Positions 6,333 through 14,480 are shown, counted from the first letter of the stretch. The stretch: DNA of 16,896 bases from JBDLRH01 sp039800165 (GCA_039800165.1 JBDLRH010000122.1:1-16896), one strand, 5' to 3'. Translations and numbers: made by a program. Notes: generated by a model not told the origin, from the sequence alone.

Positions 6333-7656
6333 GCGCCCGCCAGGCGACACTGCCCACCAGCAACATGCCGCCGGCGGCGGCCAGCGCAAACAGCGTGCGG
6401 AACCAGCGCATGAAGTCTTGCGGCGCGTCGCCTTGCTGCAGCATCCACAGCCACACCGTCGCACCCAGGATCACGCCCAGCGTGCGGGTGACGATGGTCA
6501 GGCTGCCGGCCACGCCGCGGGCATCGTCGGGCAGCGCGGCCACCACCGCATCGGCGTAGGCCACCTGATAGACCCCAAGCACGCAGCCCTGCACCGCCAT
6601 CGCCGCACCGATCAGGCACAGGCCTGCGGTGCCGATGGAGGGCATGAGTGAGGCACCTGCCGCACCCAAGGCCACATCGGCCGCGGGCCACAGCACGAAC
6701 GGCCACAGCGTGATCACCGAGCCCAGCGCGCTGGCCCACAACAGCCGCAGCGGCGCGATGCGCCGGCCCAGCGCACCGGCCAGCGCCGAGCCCAGCCACA
6801 CGCCTGCCGCCCACACCGACACCGTGGCGCCGGCGGCCAGCACGCTCCAGTGCAGTTCGCGCGTCAGGTAGTACGGCGTGATCAGCGGCACGGTGAAGCC
6901 GGTGAACTGCACCACCGTGTTGCCCAGGTTGATCCATGCAAACGCCGGGCGATCGCGCTGCACGCGTGACAGCAGCGCCCACACGCCGTTGCCGCCGCTG
7001 CCGCCGCGGCCGGCGCTGCCCGGCAGCGCCGCAGCGACTGCGGCCGACGGCGCTGACGCAGAAGCTGCGCCCGTCATGCGCCCCCCCACGAACCACGGCA
7101 CCGCCAGCCACGCGATCAGCACCAGCGGAATGCGAAACCAGAACACGCCGGCCCAGCCCAGCCACACCATGCTCAGCCCACCCACCAGCGGCGCGGCTGC
7201 GCTCGCCAGCGCCTGCAGCCGTCCGTAACTTGCCAGCGCCGCCAGCCGCGCCTCGTCGGCCGGGCGCGCGCCGTGGTCGTGCATCGCCATCACCAGCGCC
7301 GGCGCGCACGACCAGGTGAGCGCCACCGCCACACCCTGCAGCACGCGCGCAGCCAGCAGCAAGGGGTACGAGGGCGCCAGCGCTGCCAGCGTCAACGCCA
7401 GCGCCGACAGCAGCAGCCCCACGCGAAACACCCGCAGGTGGCCGATGCGGTCGCCCAGCGCACCAAAGAACAGCAGCAGCGCGCCGTAGGTGGTGACATA
7501 GCACAGCGACACCCAGCGGATCGACTGCGTCTGCAGCGCAAAGGCCTGCGTGATCGACGGAAATGCCACGTTGAGTGCGAAATCCAGCGGCCCGATGGCT
7601 GCGCCCAGACCGATGATCCAGACGCCAAAGCGGCGGTGCCACGACAGTGCAGACAT
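6295..7656 (-). CDS. MFS transporter, DHA2-like drug/metabolite exporter
   Basis: This 453-residue integral membrane protein has many predicted helices and fits the 14-helix DHA2 branch of the major facilitator superfamily. The first helix carries IGPLDFALNVAFPSI, equivalent to the DHA2 LDxTIVNVALP motif with acidic D25. The loop-2 motif A is GALGDRIGHLRVF, and an antiporter-type segment GVAVALTWSCAPA follows. A low-complexity alanine/glycine/serine loop at about 195-228 separates the two halves. The substrate is unknown; DHA2 proteins usually export drugs or small metabolites in exchange for protons. The start ATG 7656 has no ribosome site, but a -10-like TACCCT (minus strand, 7665-7670) lies 8 nt upstream, suggesting a leaderless transcript. 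It is divergent from a second, broken MFS gene and convergent with the glutathione transferase gene. Confidence 0.92.
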   Translation of the reverse strand: MSALSWHRRFGVWIIGLGAAIGPLDFALNVAFPSITQAFALQTQSIRWVSLCYVTTYGALLLFFGALGDRIGHLRVFRVGLLLSALALTLAALAPSYPLLLAARVLQGVAVALTWSCAPALVMAMHDHGARPADEARLAALASYGRLQALASAAAPLVGGLSMVWLGWAGVFWFRIPLVLIAWLAVPWFVGGRMTGAASASAPSAAVAAALPGSAGRGGSGGNGVWALLSRVQRDRPAFAWINLGNTVVQFTGFTVPLITPYYLTRELHWSVLAAGATVSVWAAGVWLGSALAGALGRRIAPLRLLWASALGSVITLWPFVLWPAADVALGAAGASLMPSIGTAGLCLIGAAMAVQGCVLGVYQVAYADAVVAALPDDARGVAGSLTIVTRTLGVILGATVWLWMLQQGDAPQDFMRWFRTLFALAAAGGMLLVGSVAWRALRAWPAARSAGT

Positions 7657-7664
7657 GGGCAGTC

Positions 7665-7670
7665 AGGGTA
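7665..7670 (-). promoter_or_regulatory. Candidate -10 element for leaderless MFS exporter mRNA
   Basis: The minus strand reads TACCCT, then 8 nt, then ATG 7656. Transcription would start at or next to the start codon. No good -35 is visible and no ribosome site is present. Confidence 0.35.
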
Positions 7671-7746
7671 GCGGTTCTGGCAGCGTGCCGTGCGCAAGCC
7701 CGTAGCCTGCGCGACAGCCACGCGGCGCCCGGGCCGCGCACTCCCC

Positions 7747-7752
7747 TATCCT
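7747..7752 (+). promoter_or_regulatory. Candidate -10 element for leaderless second MFS gene
   Basis: TATCCT lies 8 nt before ATG 7761, matching the arrangement of the divergent MFS gene. The 104-bp region between the two starts has no obvious -35 element or operator palindrome. Confidence 0.35.
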
Positions 7753-7760
7753 CGGGCCGC

Positions 7761-8975
7761 ATGAGTGAAGCGACTTCACGCCGCCCGTGGCTGGCGCTGC
7801 AGGCCATGCTGGCGGTGCAGGTGCTGGCCTCGCTGGTGATGAGCACCGCAGCGGTGCTGGCACCTGCGGTGGCCCCGGCGCTGGGCCTGGCGCCCGAGCG
7901 GGTGGGCCTGTTCGTGGCGGTGGCCTATCTGTGCGCCATGACTTCGGGCCTGCGCACCGGCCACTGGGTGGCGCGCATCGGCGGCGTGCGGGTGAGCCAG
8001 TGCGCCCTGCTGGCGCTGGCCTCGGGCGCGCTGATGGCCACCCTGGGGCATGCCTGAGCGCTGTTGCTGGGCGCCGTGCTGGTGGGCGTGGGCTATGGCC
8101 TGGCCAATCCTTCTGCAGCGGCGGTGCTGGGCCGCCATGTGCCGTCAAATGCATCGGGCCTGTTCTTCTCGATGAAGCAGGCCGGCGTGCCGATTGGCGT
8201 GGCGCTCACCGGGCTGCTGATGCCGCTGGGTCTGTACCTCGCGGGCTGGCGCATCACCGTGGCCGCCGCAGCGGTGCTGTGCGTGGCGGTGGCGCTGCTG
8301 CTGATGCCCGCGGTGCGCCGGCTCGATGCCGACCATGTGCCGCACGACGCACGGCTGCCGTGGCTGGCGCCGCTGCGCGAGGTGTGGACATCGCCGCACC
8401 TGCGGCACCTGGGCTGGCTGTCGCTGGTGTATGCGATGGCGCAGCAGGCCTTCGTCACCTTTCTGGTGTCGCTGCTGCATCTGCAAGGCGGCCTGCCGCT
8501 GGCCGCAGCCGCCGGCATCCTGTCGGCGTCGCAGGTGGCCAGCACCTTCTCGCGGGTGGGGCTGGGGCACCTGTCCGATCGGCGCATCACGCCGCTGCGC
8601 CTGCTGGGCTGGCTGGGTCTGGCGATGGGTGTCAGCCTGTGTGCGCTGGCCGCTGCGGGCGCGCTCACGACACCCGGTTCGGCAATGCAGTGGATGCTGG
8701 GCCTGCTGGCCGCGCTGGCTGCCGGCGCCACCGCGATGGGCTGGAACGGCGTGTTCTTTGCCGCGCTGGTGCGCAGCGTGCCGCGCGAGCGGCTGGCGGT
8801 GGTGTCGGGCGCCACGCAGTTCTTCACCTTCGCAGGCGGCATGGTCGGGCCGTTCGTGTTTGCGCAGTTCGTCTCGGCCGGCGGCAGCTACGCGCAGGGC
8901 ATGGCGCTGGCCGCCGTGGTGCCGGTGCTCATCGGCGTGGCCACGCTGCGCCGCCCCCCTTCGGCAAACCCCTGA
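7761..8975 (+). pseudogene. MFS transporter gene interrupted by one in-frame TGA (codon 99)
   Basis: From ATG 7761 to TGA 8973-8975 there are 405 codons in one frame, with a single TGA at 8055-8057. Both sides read as one 12-helix-type MFS transporter. The left part has AVAPALGLAPERVGLFVAVAYLC and motif A-like RTGHWVARIGGVRVSQC. The right part has LVGVGYGLANPSAAAVLGRH, GLFFSMKQAGVPIG and RVGLGHLSDRRITPLRL. The break falls in a membrane helix, between ATLGHA and ALLLGAV. A change of one base to TGG (Trp) or CGA (Arg) would restore the frame. Options are a recent nonsense mutation, a sequencing error, or readthrough; a restart at TTG 8064 would give a protein lacking the first helices. Codon use after the stop remains normal, so any inactivation is recent. 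The ABC binding-protein gene begins 52 bp downstream. Confidence 0.8.
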
Positions 8976-9027
8976 TGGCGCGCGGCGCCGCATGCCCTAT
9001 GCTTTGGGACCGAAGGAGACTCCGCCC

Positions 9028-10086
9028 ATGAAACCCCGCTTCATTCGCGCCCATCGCCGCACGGCACTGGGTGCTGCCCTGTGCGCCGCCACCCTGAGCG
9101 GCATGGCCCTGCCCGCCCACGCGCAACAGCAGCGCGAGGTCAACATCATCTGCTCGGTGCAGGCGCCGTGGTGCAGCATGATCGCCACCACCTTCGAGCG
9201 CAGCCAGGGCATCAAGGTCAACATGACCGCCAAGGGATCGGGCGAGGCGCTGGCGCAACTGGCCGCCGAGCGCGCCAACCCCAAGACGGACATCTGGTTC
9301 GGTGGCACCGGCGACCCGCACCTGCAGGCCGCCGAGCAAAACCTGACGCTGGAATACAAGTCGCCCACGCTGCCCAAGCTGCACGACTGGGCACAAAAGC
9401 AGGCGCAGCAGTCGGGCTACAAGACGGTGGGCATCTATTCGGGCCCGCTGGGCTTTGGCTACAACACCGAGCTGCTGGCCAAGAAGAAGCTGCCGGTGCC
9501 CAAGACCTGGGCTGACCTGCTCAAGCCCGAATACAAGGGCGAAATCCAGTCGGCCAACCCGGCTTCCAGCGGCACCGCCTACACCATGATCGCCACCGTG
9601 GTGCAGCTCATGGGCGAAGACAAGGCCTTCGACTACCTCAAGAAGCTGCACGGCAACATCGCCACCTACACCCGCTCGGGCACGGCACCGATCAAGGCGG
9701 TGGCGCGCGGCGAAGCCAGCGTGTCGATCAGCTTCGTGCACGACGGCCCCGGCGAAAAGTCCCAGGGCTTCCCGCTGGAGACCATCACTCCGGCCGACGG
9801 CACCGGCGCGGAGATCGGCTCGATGTCCATCATCCGCGGCGCGCGCAACATGGAAGCGGCCAAGAAGTTCTACGAATGGGCGCTCACGCCCTCGGCACAG
9901 GAGCTTGCAGCGGCCACCATGCAGTTCCAGCTGCCCTCGCACAAGGACGCCAAGGTGGACCCGCGCGTGCCCGACTTCCGCAAGATCAAGCTGATCAACT
10001 ACGACTACGCCAAATACGGCCAGACGGCCGAGCGCCGGCGCCTGATCCAGCGCTGGGAGAAGGAAGTCAACAGCCTGCCGCGCTGA
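9028..10086 (+). CDS. ABC importer periplasmic substrate-binding protein, AfuA-like
   Basis: This 352-residue binding protein has a clear signal peptide: basic n-region RAHRRT, hydrophobic core 13-28, likely cleavage after AHA at residue 32. The mature protein resembles AfuA. It shows IICSVQAPWC with two cysteines, KGSGEALAQLAAE, TDIWFGGTGDP, GEIQSANPASSGTAYT, GEDKAFDYLKKLHGN, SFVHDGPGE (H238, D239) and KLINYDYAKYGQ. Such proteins are routinely labelled iron(III)-binding, but characterised AfuA binds hexose and heptulose phosphates. The canonical ferric-binding tyrosine pair of FbpA is not evident. The start is set by AAGGAG at 9013-9018, 9 nt upstream. It is the first gene of a three-gene importer operon; the permease begins 13 nt after the stop. 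Substrate: sugar phosphate or another small organophosphate is my best inference, with Fe3+ not excluded. Confidence 0.9.
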   Translation: MKPRFIRAHRRTALGAALCAATLSGMALPAHAQQQREVNIICSVQAPWCSMIATTFERSQGIKVNMTAKGSGEALAQLAAERANPKTDIWFGGTGDPHLQAAEQNLTLEYKSPTLPKLHDWAQKQAQQSGYKTVGIYSGPLGFGYNTELLAKKKLPVPKTWADLLKPEYKGEIQSANPASSGTAYTMIATVVQLMGEDKAFDYLKKLHGNIATYTRSGTAPIKAVARGEASVSISFVHDGPGEKSQGFPLETITPADGTGAEIGSMSIIRGARNMEAAKKFYEWALTPSAQELAAATMQFQLPSHKDAKVDPRVPDFRKIKLINYDYAKYGQTAERRRLIQRWEKEVNSLPR

Positions 10087-10099
10087 GCCGCACACCGCC

Positions 10100-12394
10100 A
10101 TGACGCAGGCGGTGGCCCTGCCGGGCGCAGCTTCCGCGCATACCGCATCTCCGGCACGTCGGCTGCAGCGCGCGCTGCAGGCCTGGGCGCTGCTCGGCAT
10201 CGCAGCGTTTGCGTTGCTGCCCTGGTACTTCCTGCAGCAGTCCACCCTGATGGCCGCGCTGCCGGGCGTGTTCGGCGCGCCTGAGTTCGCAGGTGGCCTG
10301 TGGCATGCGCTGGCGCATGGCCGGCCCTGGCTGTGGGCGGCGCCGGCGGGCCTGGCGCTGTGCGCGCTGGCGGTGTTCGTTCCTGCGCTGCAGGCACCGG
10401 CGCGCCAGGGGCCGCTGCTGCTGGCCGGCTCGCTGGTGGGCCTGCTCGGGCTGCTCGTCAGCGGCTTTGCCATCGGCGCCATGGGCTGGAGCTTTGCCAC
10501 ACTCGAAGCCTGGTTCGGCGCGCTGGCGCACGGCCAGTACGGCATGGGCTGGGGCGCGGGGCTGGTGCTCTTGTGCCTGCTGGTGCTGCTGGGCGCGGCG
10601 GTGGCGCGACTGGGCGCCTTTCGCGGCGACGTGTTCGTGGCCGCCAGCGTGGTGTGCTGCGTCGCGCTGCTGGCGCTGTTTGTGGTGTACCCGGTGCTGC
10701 GTTCGGTGGCGGCGGCATGGGTGGACGACGCAGGCCAGCATGCGTGGGTCCATCTGTGGCAGCGCATTGCCACCGACCGCGTCTGGGGCCTGAACTGCGT
10801 GGCTGGCGGCACGCGCTGCGGCGTGGCCTGGAACACGCTGGCGCTGGCGCTGGCCACTGCAGCGGGCACCACGCTGATGGGCACGCTGCTGGCGCTGTGG
10901 GCCGAGCGCGGCGGCACGCGGCTGAACAAGCCGCTGAACCTGCTGGCGATGCTGCCGCTGATCACGCCGCCCTTTGTGGTGGGCCTGGGCCTGATCCTGC
11001 TGTTCGGCCGTGCGGGGCTGTTCAACCAGTTCCTTGAATGGGCCTTCGGTATTGAGCCCACGCGCTGGTTCTACGGATTCTTTGGCGTGTGGCTGGCGCA
11101 GATGTTCGCTTTCACGCCGATCGCCTTCATGATCATGCGCGGCGTGGTGCAGGGCATGAGCCCGGCGATGGAAGAAGCGGCGCAAACCCTGCGCGCGAGC
11201 CGCTGGACGACCTTTCGCACCGTCACCCTGCCGCTGCTGAAGCCGGGGCTGGCCAACGCGTTTTTGGTCGGCTTCATTGAAAGCATGGCCGACTTCGGCA
11301 ACCCGATCGTGCTGGGCGGCTCGTACTCGGTGCTGTCCACCGAGATCTTCTTTGCCATCGTCGGTGCCTCACTCGACCCCGGCATGGCCGGCGCGCTGGC
11401 GCTGCTGCTCACCGGCTTTGCGCTGGCGGTGTTCTTCATCCAGCGCCGCGTGCTGGCCGGCCAGGCCTTCACCACCGTCTCGGGCAAGGGCGACGCAGGC
11501 GTGCCGATGGCGCTGCCGCGCGGCGTGCTGCGCACCTGCCAGTCGATCGCCGGGCCGTGGCTGGCCTTCACCGTGGTGATCTACCTGTTTGCCTTTGCCG
11601 GCGGCTTTGTGCAGACCTGGGGCCGCGACTGGACACTGACCCTGGCGCACTTTCGCACCGCGTTCGATGTGCAGACCAGCGAGCACGGGCTGCTGTGGGC
11701 CGGTACCGCGTGGAAGTCGTTGTTCACCACCGTCACGCTGGCTGCGGTGGCCGCACCCCTGTGCGCCGCCATCGGCCTGCTGATGGCGTGGCTTTTGGCG
11801 CGCACCGAATTCCGTGGCAAGAACGCCTTCGAGTTCGCTGCGCTGCTGACCTTCGCCATCCCCGGCACGGTGCTGGGCGTGAGCTACATCATGGCCTTCA
11901 ACGTGCCGCCGTTCGAGCTGACCGGCACCGCGCTGGTGATCGTGCTGTGCTTCGTCTTCCGCAACCTGCCGGTGGGCGTGCGCGCGGGCACCGCCGCCTT
12001 CCGCCAGCTCGACCGCTCGCTCGATGAAGCCTCGCAGATACTGCGCGCCAGCACCGTGACCACGCTGCGCCGCGTGGTGCTGCCGCTGCTGAAACCCGCA
12101 CTGGTGGCAGCGCTGGTGTACAGCTTCGTGCGCAGCATGACCACCGTGTCGGCGGTGATCTTCCTCGTCACCGCGCAGTACGAACTGGCCACCACCTACA
12201 TCATCGGCCGCGTGGGCAACGGCGACTACGGCGTGGCGCTGGCCTACTGCACCGTGCTGATGCTGATCCTGTCGCTGGCCACCCTCGTCATCCACAAGAG
12301 CGTGGGCGAGCGCACGCTGGGCCGACGCACAGCCCCTGCCCCTGGCGCCAGCGCCGACGCGCCCTCCTCCACCGCGGGAACCGCCACCCCATGA
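10100..12394 (+). CDS. ABC importer fused double permease (AfuB/FbpB-like) with N-terminal membrane extension
   Basis: This 764-residue inner-membrane protein combines two permease domains in one chain, as in FbpB/AfuB-type importers. About five extra helices occupy residues 27-202. The first permease domain is at about 240-450, with its ATPase-contacting EAA loop MSPAMEEAAQTLRAS from residue 353. The second is at about 480-740, with its loop LDEASQILRAS from residue 641. Both loops continue into the same TLPLLKPG/VLPLLKPA pattern. The N-terminal extension exceeds classical FbpB (about 500 residues) but fits the longer AfuB-like members. The C-terminal tail is proline/alanine-rich. The start ATG 10100 lies 13 nt after the binding-protein stop, and the end overlaps the ATPase start by 4 bp (ATGA), implying coupled translation and equal supply of subunits. 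Confidence 0.93.
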   Translation: MTQAVALPGAASAHTASPARRLQRALQAWALLGIAAFALLPWYFLQQSTLMAALPGVFGAPEFAGGLWHALAHGRPWLWAAPAGLALCALAVFVPALQAPARQGPLLLAGSLVGLLGLLVSGFAIGAMGWSFATLEAWFGALAHGQYGMGWGAGLVLLCLLVLLGAAVARLGAFRGDVFVAASVVCCVALLALFVVYPVLRSVAAAWVDDAGQHAWVHLWQRIATDRVWGLNCVAGGTRCGVAWNTLALALATAAGTTLMGTLLALWAERGGTRLNKPLNLLAMLPLITPPFVVGLGLILLFGRAGLFNQFLEWAFGIEPTRWFYGFFGVWLAQMFAFTPIAFMIMRGVVQGMSPAMEEAAQTLRASRWTTFRTVTLPLLKPGLANAFLVGFIESMADFGNPIVLGGSYSVLSTEIFFAIVGASLDPGMAGALALLLTGFALAVFFIQRRVLAGQAFTTVSGKGDAGVPMALPRGVLRTCQSIAGPWLAFTVVIYLFAFAGGFVQTWGRDWTLTLAHFRTAFDVQTSEHGLLWAGTAWKSLFTTVTLAAVAAPLCAAIGLLMAWLLARTEFRGKNAFEFAALLTFAIPGTVLGVSYIMAFNVPPFELTGTALVIVLCFVFRNLPVGVRAGTAAFRQLDRSLDEASQILRASTVTTLRRVVLPLLKPALVAALVYSFVRSMTTVSAVIFLVTAQYELATTYIIGRVGNGDYGVALAYCTVLMLILSLATLVIHKSVGERTLGRRTAPAPGASADAPSSTAGTATP

Positions 12395-13461
12395 GCACAC
12401 CCGGCATCGAATTCCGTCAGGTCACCAAACGCTACGGCAGCGGCGACGCACCGCTGGTGGTCAAGGGCATCTCGTTCACCGTGCCCAAGGGCACGCTTAC
12501 CACCATCCTCGGGCCCTCGGGCTGCGGCAAAACCACCACGCTGCGCATGATTGCGGGCCTGGAGTCACCCACCGGCGGACAGATCCTGATCGACGGCGAA
12601 GACGTGACGCGACTGGGGCCGTCCGAGCGCAACGTGAGCATGGTGTTCCAGAGCTACGCGCTGTTTCCGCACATGGATGTGCTGGGCAACGTGCGCTACG
12701 GGCTGGACGTGAGCGGTGTGCCGCGCGAGCAGGCGGCGCAGCGCGCGCTGGCGGCACTCGAGCGCGTGGGCCTGAAAGGCTTTGATGCGCGGCTGCCCAG
12801 CGAACTCTCGGGTGGGCAGCAGCAGCGGGTGGCGGTGGCGCGCGCGCTGGTGCTCGAGCCCTCGGTGCTGCTGTTTGACGAGCCGCTGTCCAACCTCGAT
12901 GCGCGTCTGCGCCGCAGCATGCGCGACGAGATCCGCAGCCTGCAGCAGTCGCTGGGCCTCACCGTGGCCTATGTCACGCACGACCAGAGCGAGGCGCTGG
13001 CGGTCAGCGACCAGATCATCGTGATGGACGCCGGCCTGATCGCGCAGGCCGGCACGCCGCAAGACCTGTACGAGCGCCCGGCCTCCCGCTTCGTAGCCGG
13101 CTTCATGGGCGAAGCGATGCTGGTGGACGGCACCGCCCTGCCCGATGGCACGGTGCGCGTGGGCGGCGAAGGATCGGGCCTGTGCTTGTTGCCGCAAACA
13201 GCCACGTCAGCGGGCGGTGCCCCGACCGTAGTGAAGGTGGCCGTGCGCCCCGAGGCCTGGCTGGCCGGCGAGCCCGGCGCCGATGCACTGCCTGGCACGC
13301 TGCTGCAGTGCGCCTACCTGGGCAGCCATGTCGAGCTGACAGTTCAGACCGCGCTGGGCACGCTGCTGGTGGTGTCGCCCGACACGCAGCGTGCGTGGCC
13401 GGCCGGCGCAGCGCTGGGCCTTCGGCTGGCGTCGCGCGGGGTGTCGGTGCTGCGCGCCTGA
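12391..13461 (+). CDS. ABC importer ATP-binding protein (AfuC/FbpC/PotA-like)
   Basis: This 356-residue ATPase energises the preceding permease. All catalytic elements are intact: Walker A GPSGCGKTT (41-49, K47), Q-loop Q87 in MVFQSYALFPHM, signature LSGGQQQR (139-146), Walker B LLFDEPLSNLD (E164 catalytic, D-loop to 170), and the switch histidine H197 in YVTHDQSEA. Residues about 240-356 form a C-terminal TOBE-type regulatory domain, as in FbpC and PotA. The FQSYALFPHM sequence is typical of the iron/polyamine/organophosphate importer branch and does not distinguish substrates. ATG 12391 overlaps the permease stop by 4 bp. Nothing resembling a terminator follows; instead a GC-rich tandem repeat begins 11 bp after the stop. 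Confidence 0.96.
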   Translation: MSTPGIEFRQVTKRYGSGDAPLVVKGISFTVPKGTLTTILGPSGCGKTTTLRMIAGLESPTGGQILIDGEDVTRLGPSERNVSMVFQSYALFPHMDVLGNVRYGLDVSGVPREQAAQRALAALERVGLKGFDARLPSELSGGQQQRVAVARALVLEPSVLLFDEPLSNLDARLRRSMRDEIRSLQQSLGLTVAYVTHDQSEALAVSDQIIVMDAGLIAQAGTPQDLYERPASRFVAGFMGEAMLVDGTALPDGTVRVGGEGSGLCLLPQTATSAGGAPTVVKVAVRPEAWLAGEPGADALPGTLLQCAYLGSHVELTVQTALGTLLVVSPDTQRAWPAGAALGLRLASRGVSVLRA

Positions 13462-13471
13462 ACGTATCGGT

Positions 13472-13539
13472 GCGTGAGCGCGTGGGCGTGAACGCGTGGG
13501 CGTGAACGCGTGGGCGCGTGGGCGCGTGGGAGCGTCGGT
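13472..13539. repeat. Short GC-rich tandem repeat array (8-bp and 6-bp units)
   Basis: The array is built from GCGTGGGC and variants (GCGTGAGC, GCGTGGGA, GCGTCGGT) alternating with GTGAAC. It includes two exact 14-bp units (13480-13493 and 13494-13507) and then three 8-bp units. It sits between the ATPase gene and the lipoprotein gene and codes for nothing obvious. Confidence 0.9.
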
Positions 13540-13577
13540 TGCTGATCTGGCGCAAGCCGCATCGCGCCGCTGCCACC

Positions 13578-13583
13578 TAGAGT
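13578..13583 (+). promoter_or_regulatory. Candidate -10 element for leaderless lipoprotein gene mRNA
   Basis: TAGAGT lies 7 nt before ATG 13591 and no ribosome site intervenes, so transcription may start at the ATG. A matching -35 is not evident. Confidence 0.35.
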
Positions 13584-13590
13584 GGGCGGC

Positions 13591-14334
13591 ATGAACACGT
13601 CGCTGCCTTCACGTCCCCACTCACTGTTCACATCGCTCACGCGCGCACCGCACCATGCACCGCCGCCCGGGCGCCGGCTTCATCGCGCCGGTGGCGCAGC
13701 CGCGCTGGCAGTGGTGTTCTCATCCGTGCTTTCTGCCGGCTGCGTCAGCACGCCGCCGCAGGCGCTGCAGATGACGCCCATGCCGCATGGCAGCGTCACG
13801 GTGTTCCAGCGCAACAGCTCAGGCAGCTTTGGCACGCTGCAGGGCGAAGTCGCGTGGACGCAGGGCCGCGCCACCTGGCGCGGACGCGACGTGGTGATGT
13901 TCAGCTCGCCGGTGGCTGGCGCCTCGCTGCACGAAGGCGCGGGCATGGCGACCGTGGCCACGCTGGCGCCCAGCGGTGCGCCGTACCACTCGTACGACCC
14001 GCCGCTGGACTTGCGCTGGCCACTGAAGGTGGGCGAGCGCTGGACTTCGGTGCACATGGTGTACGACCACATGCAAAACCGCTCGTCGCCGCTGATCATC
14101 CAGTGGCGGGTGGACGGCTGGGGCGATGTGCGCGTGCCCGCCGGAACCTACAAGGCCTACCAGGTGTCGTGGATCACCAGCCTGGACGAGCGTGAAACGC
14201 GCTGGATCAGCCCCGAACTCGGGCTGGGCATCGTCAAGCGCCATGTGGAACGCTCGCCGGCGCATCCGCAGGGCGCAGGCGTGCTCGATGCCGAACTCAT
14301 TTCGGTAAAGGCGCCCGGCGCGGCACCGACCTGA
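13591..14334 (+). CDS. Predicted lipoprotein of unknown function
   Basis: This 247-residue protein has a long basic, histidine/proline-rich n-region (1-33), a hydrophobic stretch at 34-47, and C51 in VLSAGCVST, which resembles a lipobox although serine rather than leucine stands at -3. It is therefore probably a membrane-anchored lipoprotein facing the periplasm. The mature part looks all-beta, with VPAGTYKAYQVSW and RWISPELGLGIVKR. This pairing (a VPAGTF-type strand, then a W-SPELG strand) recurs in many uncharacterised periplasmic proteins. I do not recognise a function. A GTG at 13582 would add three residues, but ATG 13591 is preferred because of the -10-like TAGAGT just upstream. It lies between the ABC importer and the histidine kinase on the same strand and might be a sensory accessory, which is speculative. 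Confidence 0.8.
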   Translation: MNTSLPSRPHSLFTSLTRAPHHAPPPGRRLHRAGGAAALAVVFSSVLSAGCVSTPPQALQMTPMPHGSVTVFQRNSSGSFGTLQGEVAWTQGRATWRGRDVVMFSSPVAGASLHEGAGMATVATLAPSGAPYHSYDPPLDLRWPLKVGERWTSVHMVYDHMQNRSSPLIIQWRVDGWGDVRVPAGTYKAYQVSWITSLDERETRWISPELGLGIVKRHVERSPAHPQGAGVLDAELISVKAPGAAPT

Positions 14335-14405
14335 TCCATCCTTCTGCGTCACGGCTTCGGCGTCCGTGCCAGGCGGGTCGGCCGCACGCACGCCGCAGCA
14401 CGCGA

Positions 14406-14421
14406 TACCGCCGCAGCGGTA
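14406..14421. repeat. Inverted repeat, 6-bp arms, 4-nt loop
   Basis: TACCGC and GCGGTA flank CGCA. The arms are perfect, but the stem is short and no T-run follows. Confidence 0.8.
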
Positions 14422-14468
14422 ATTCCGCGTTCCCAAAATACCGACACCGATGTCCGCAAGGTGTTGGG

Positions 14469-14480
14469 CTGACGCGTCAG
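14469..14480. repeat. 12-bp perfect palindrome upstream of the sensor kinase
   Basis: CTGACGCGTCAG is its own reverse complement. Its position about 90 bp before the kinase start suits an operator for a dimeric regulator, but it could be chance. Confidence 0.6.

Noticed and set aside
6257..7846. Second minus-strand frame (529 codons) over the MFS exporter
   Set aside because: It is a frame-shifted shadow of the exporter gene; only the other frame shows membrane helices and MFS motifs.
8929..11061. Long minus-strand open frame (710 codons) opposite the ABC importer
   Set aside because: Composition is serine/arginine/proline-rich without motifs; the plus strand encodes an intact binding protein and permease.
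13472..13539. CRISPR array
   Set aside because: Units are 6-14 bp with no spacers; this is a simple tandem repeat.
14406..14421. Intrinsic terminator after the lipoprotein gene
   Set aside because: The stem is only 6 bp and no T-run follows on either strand.
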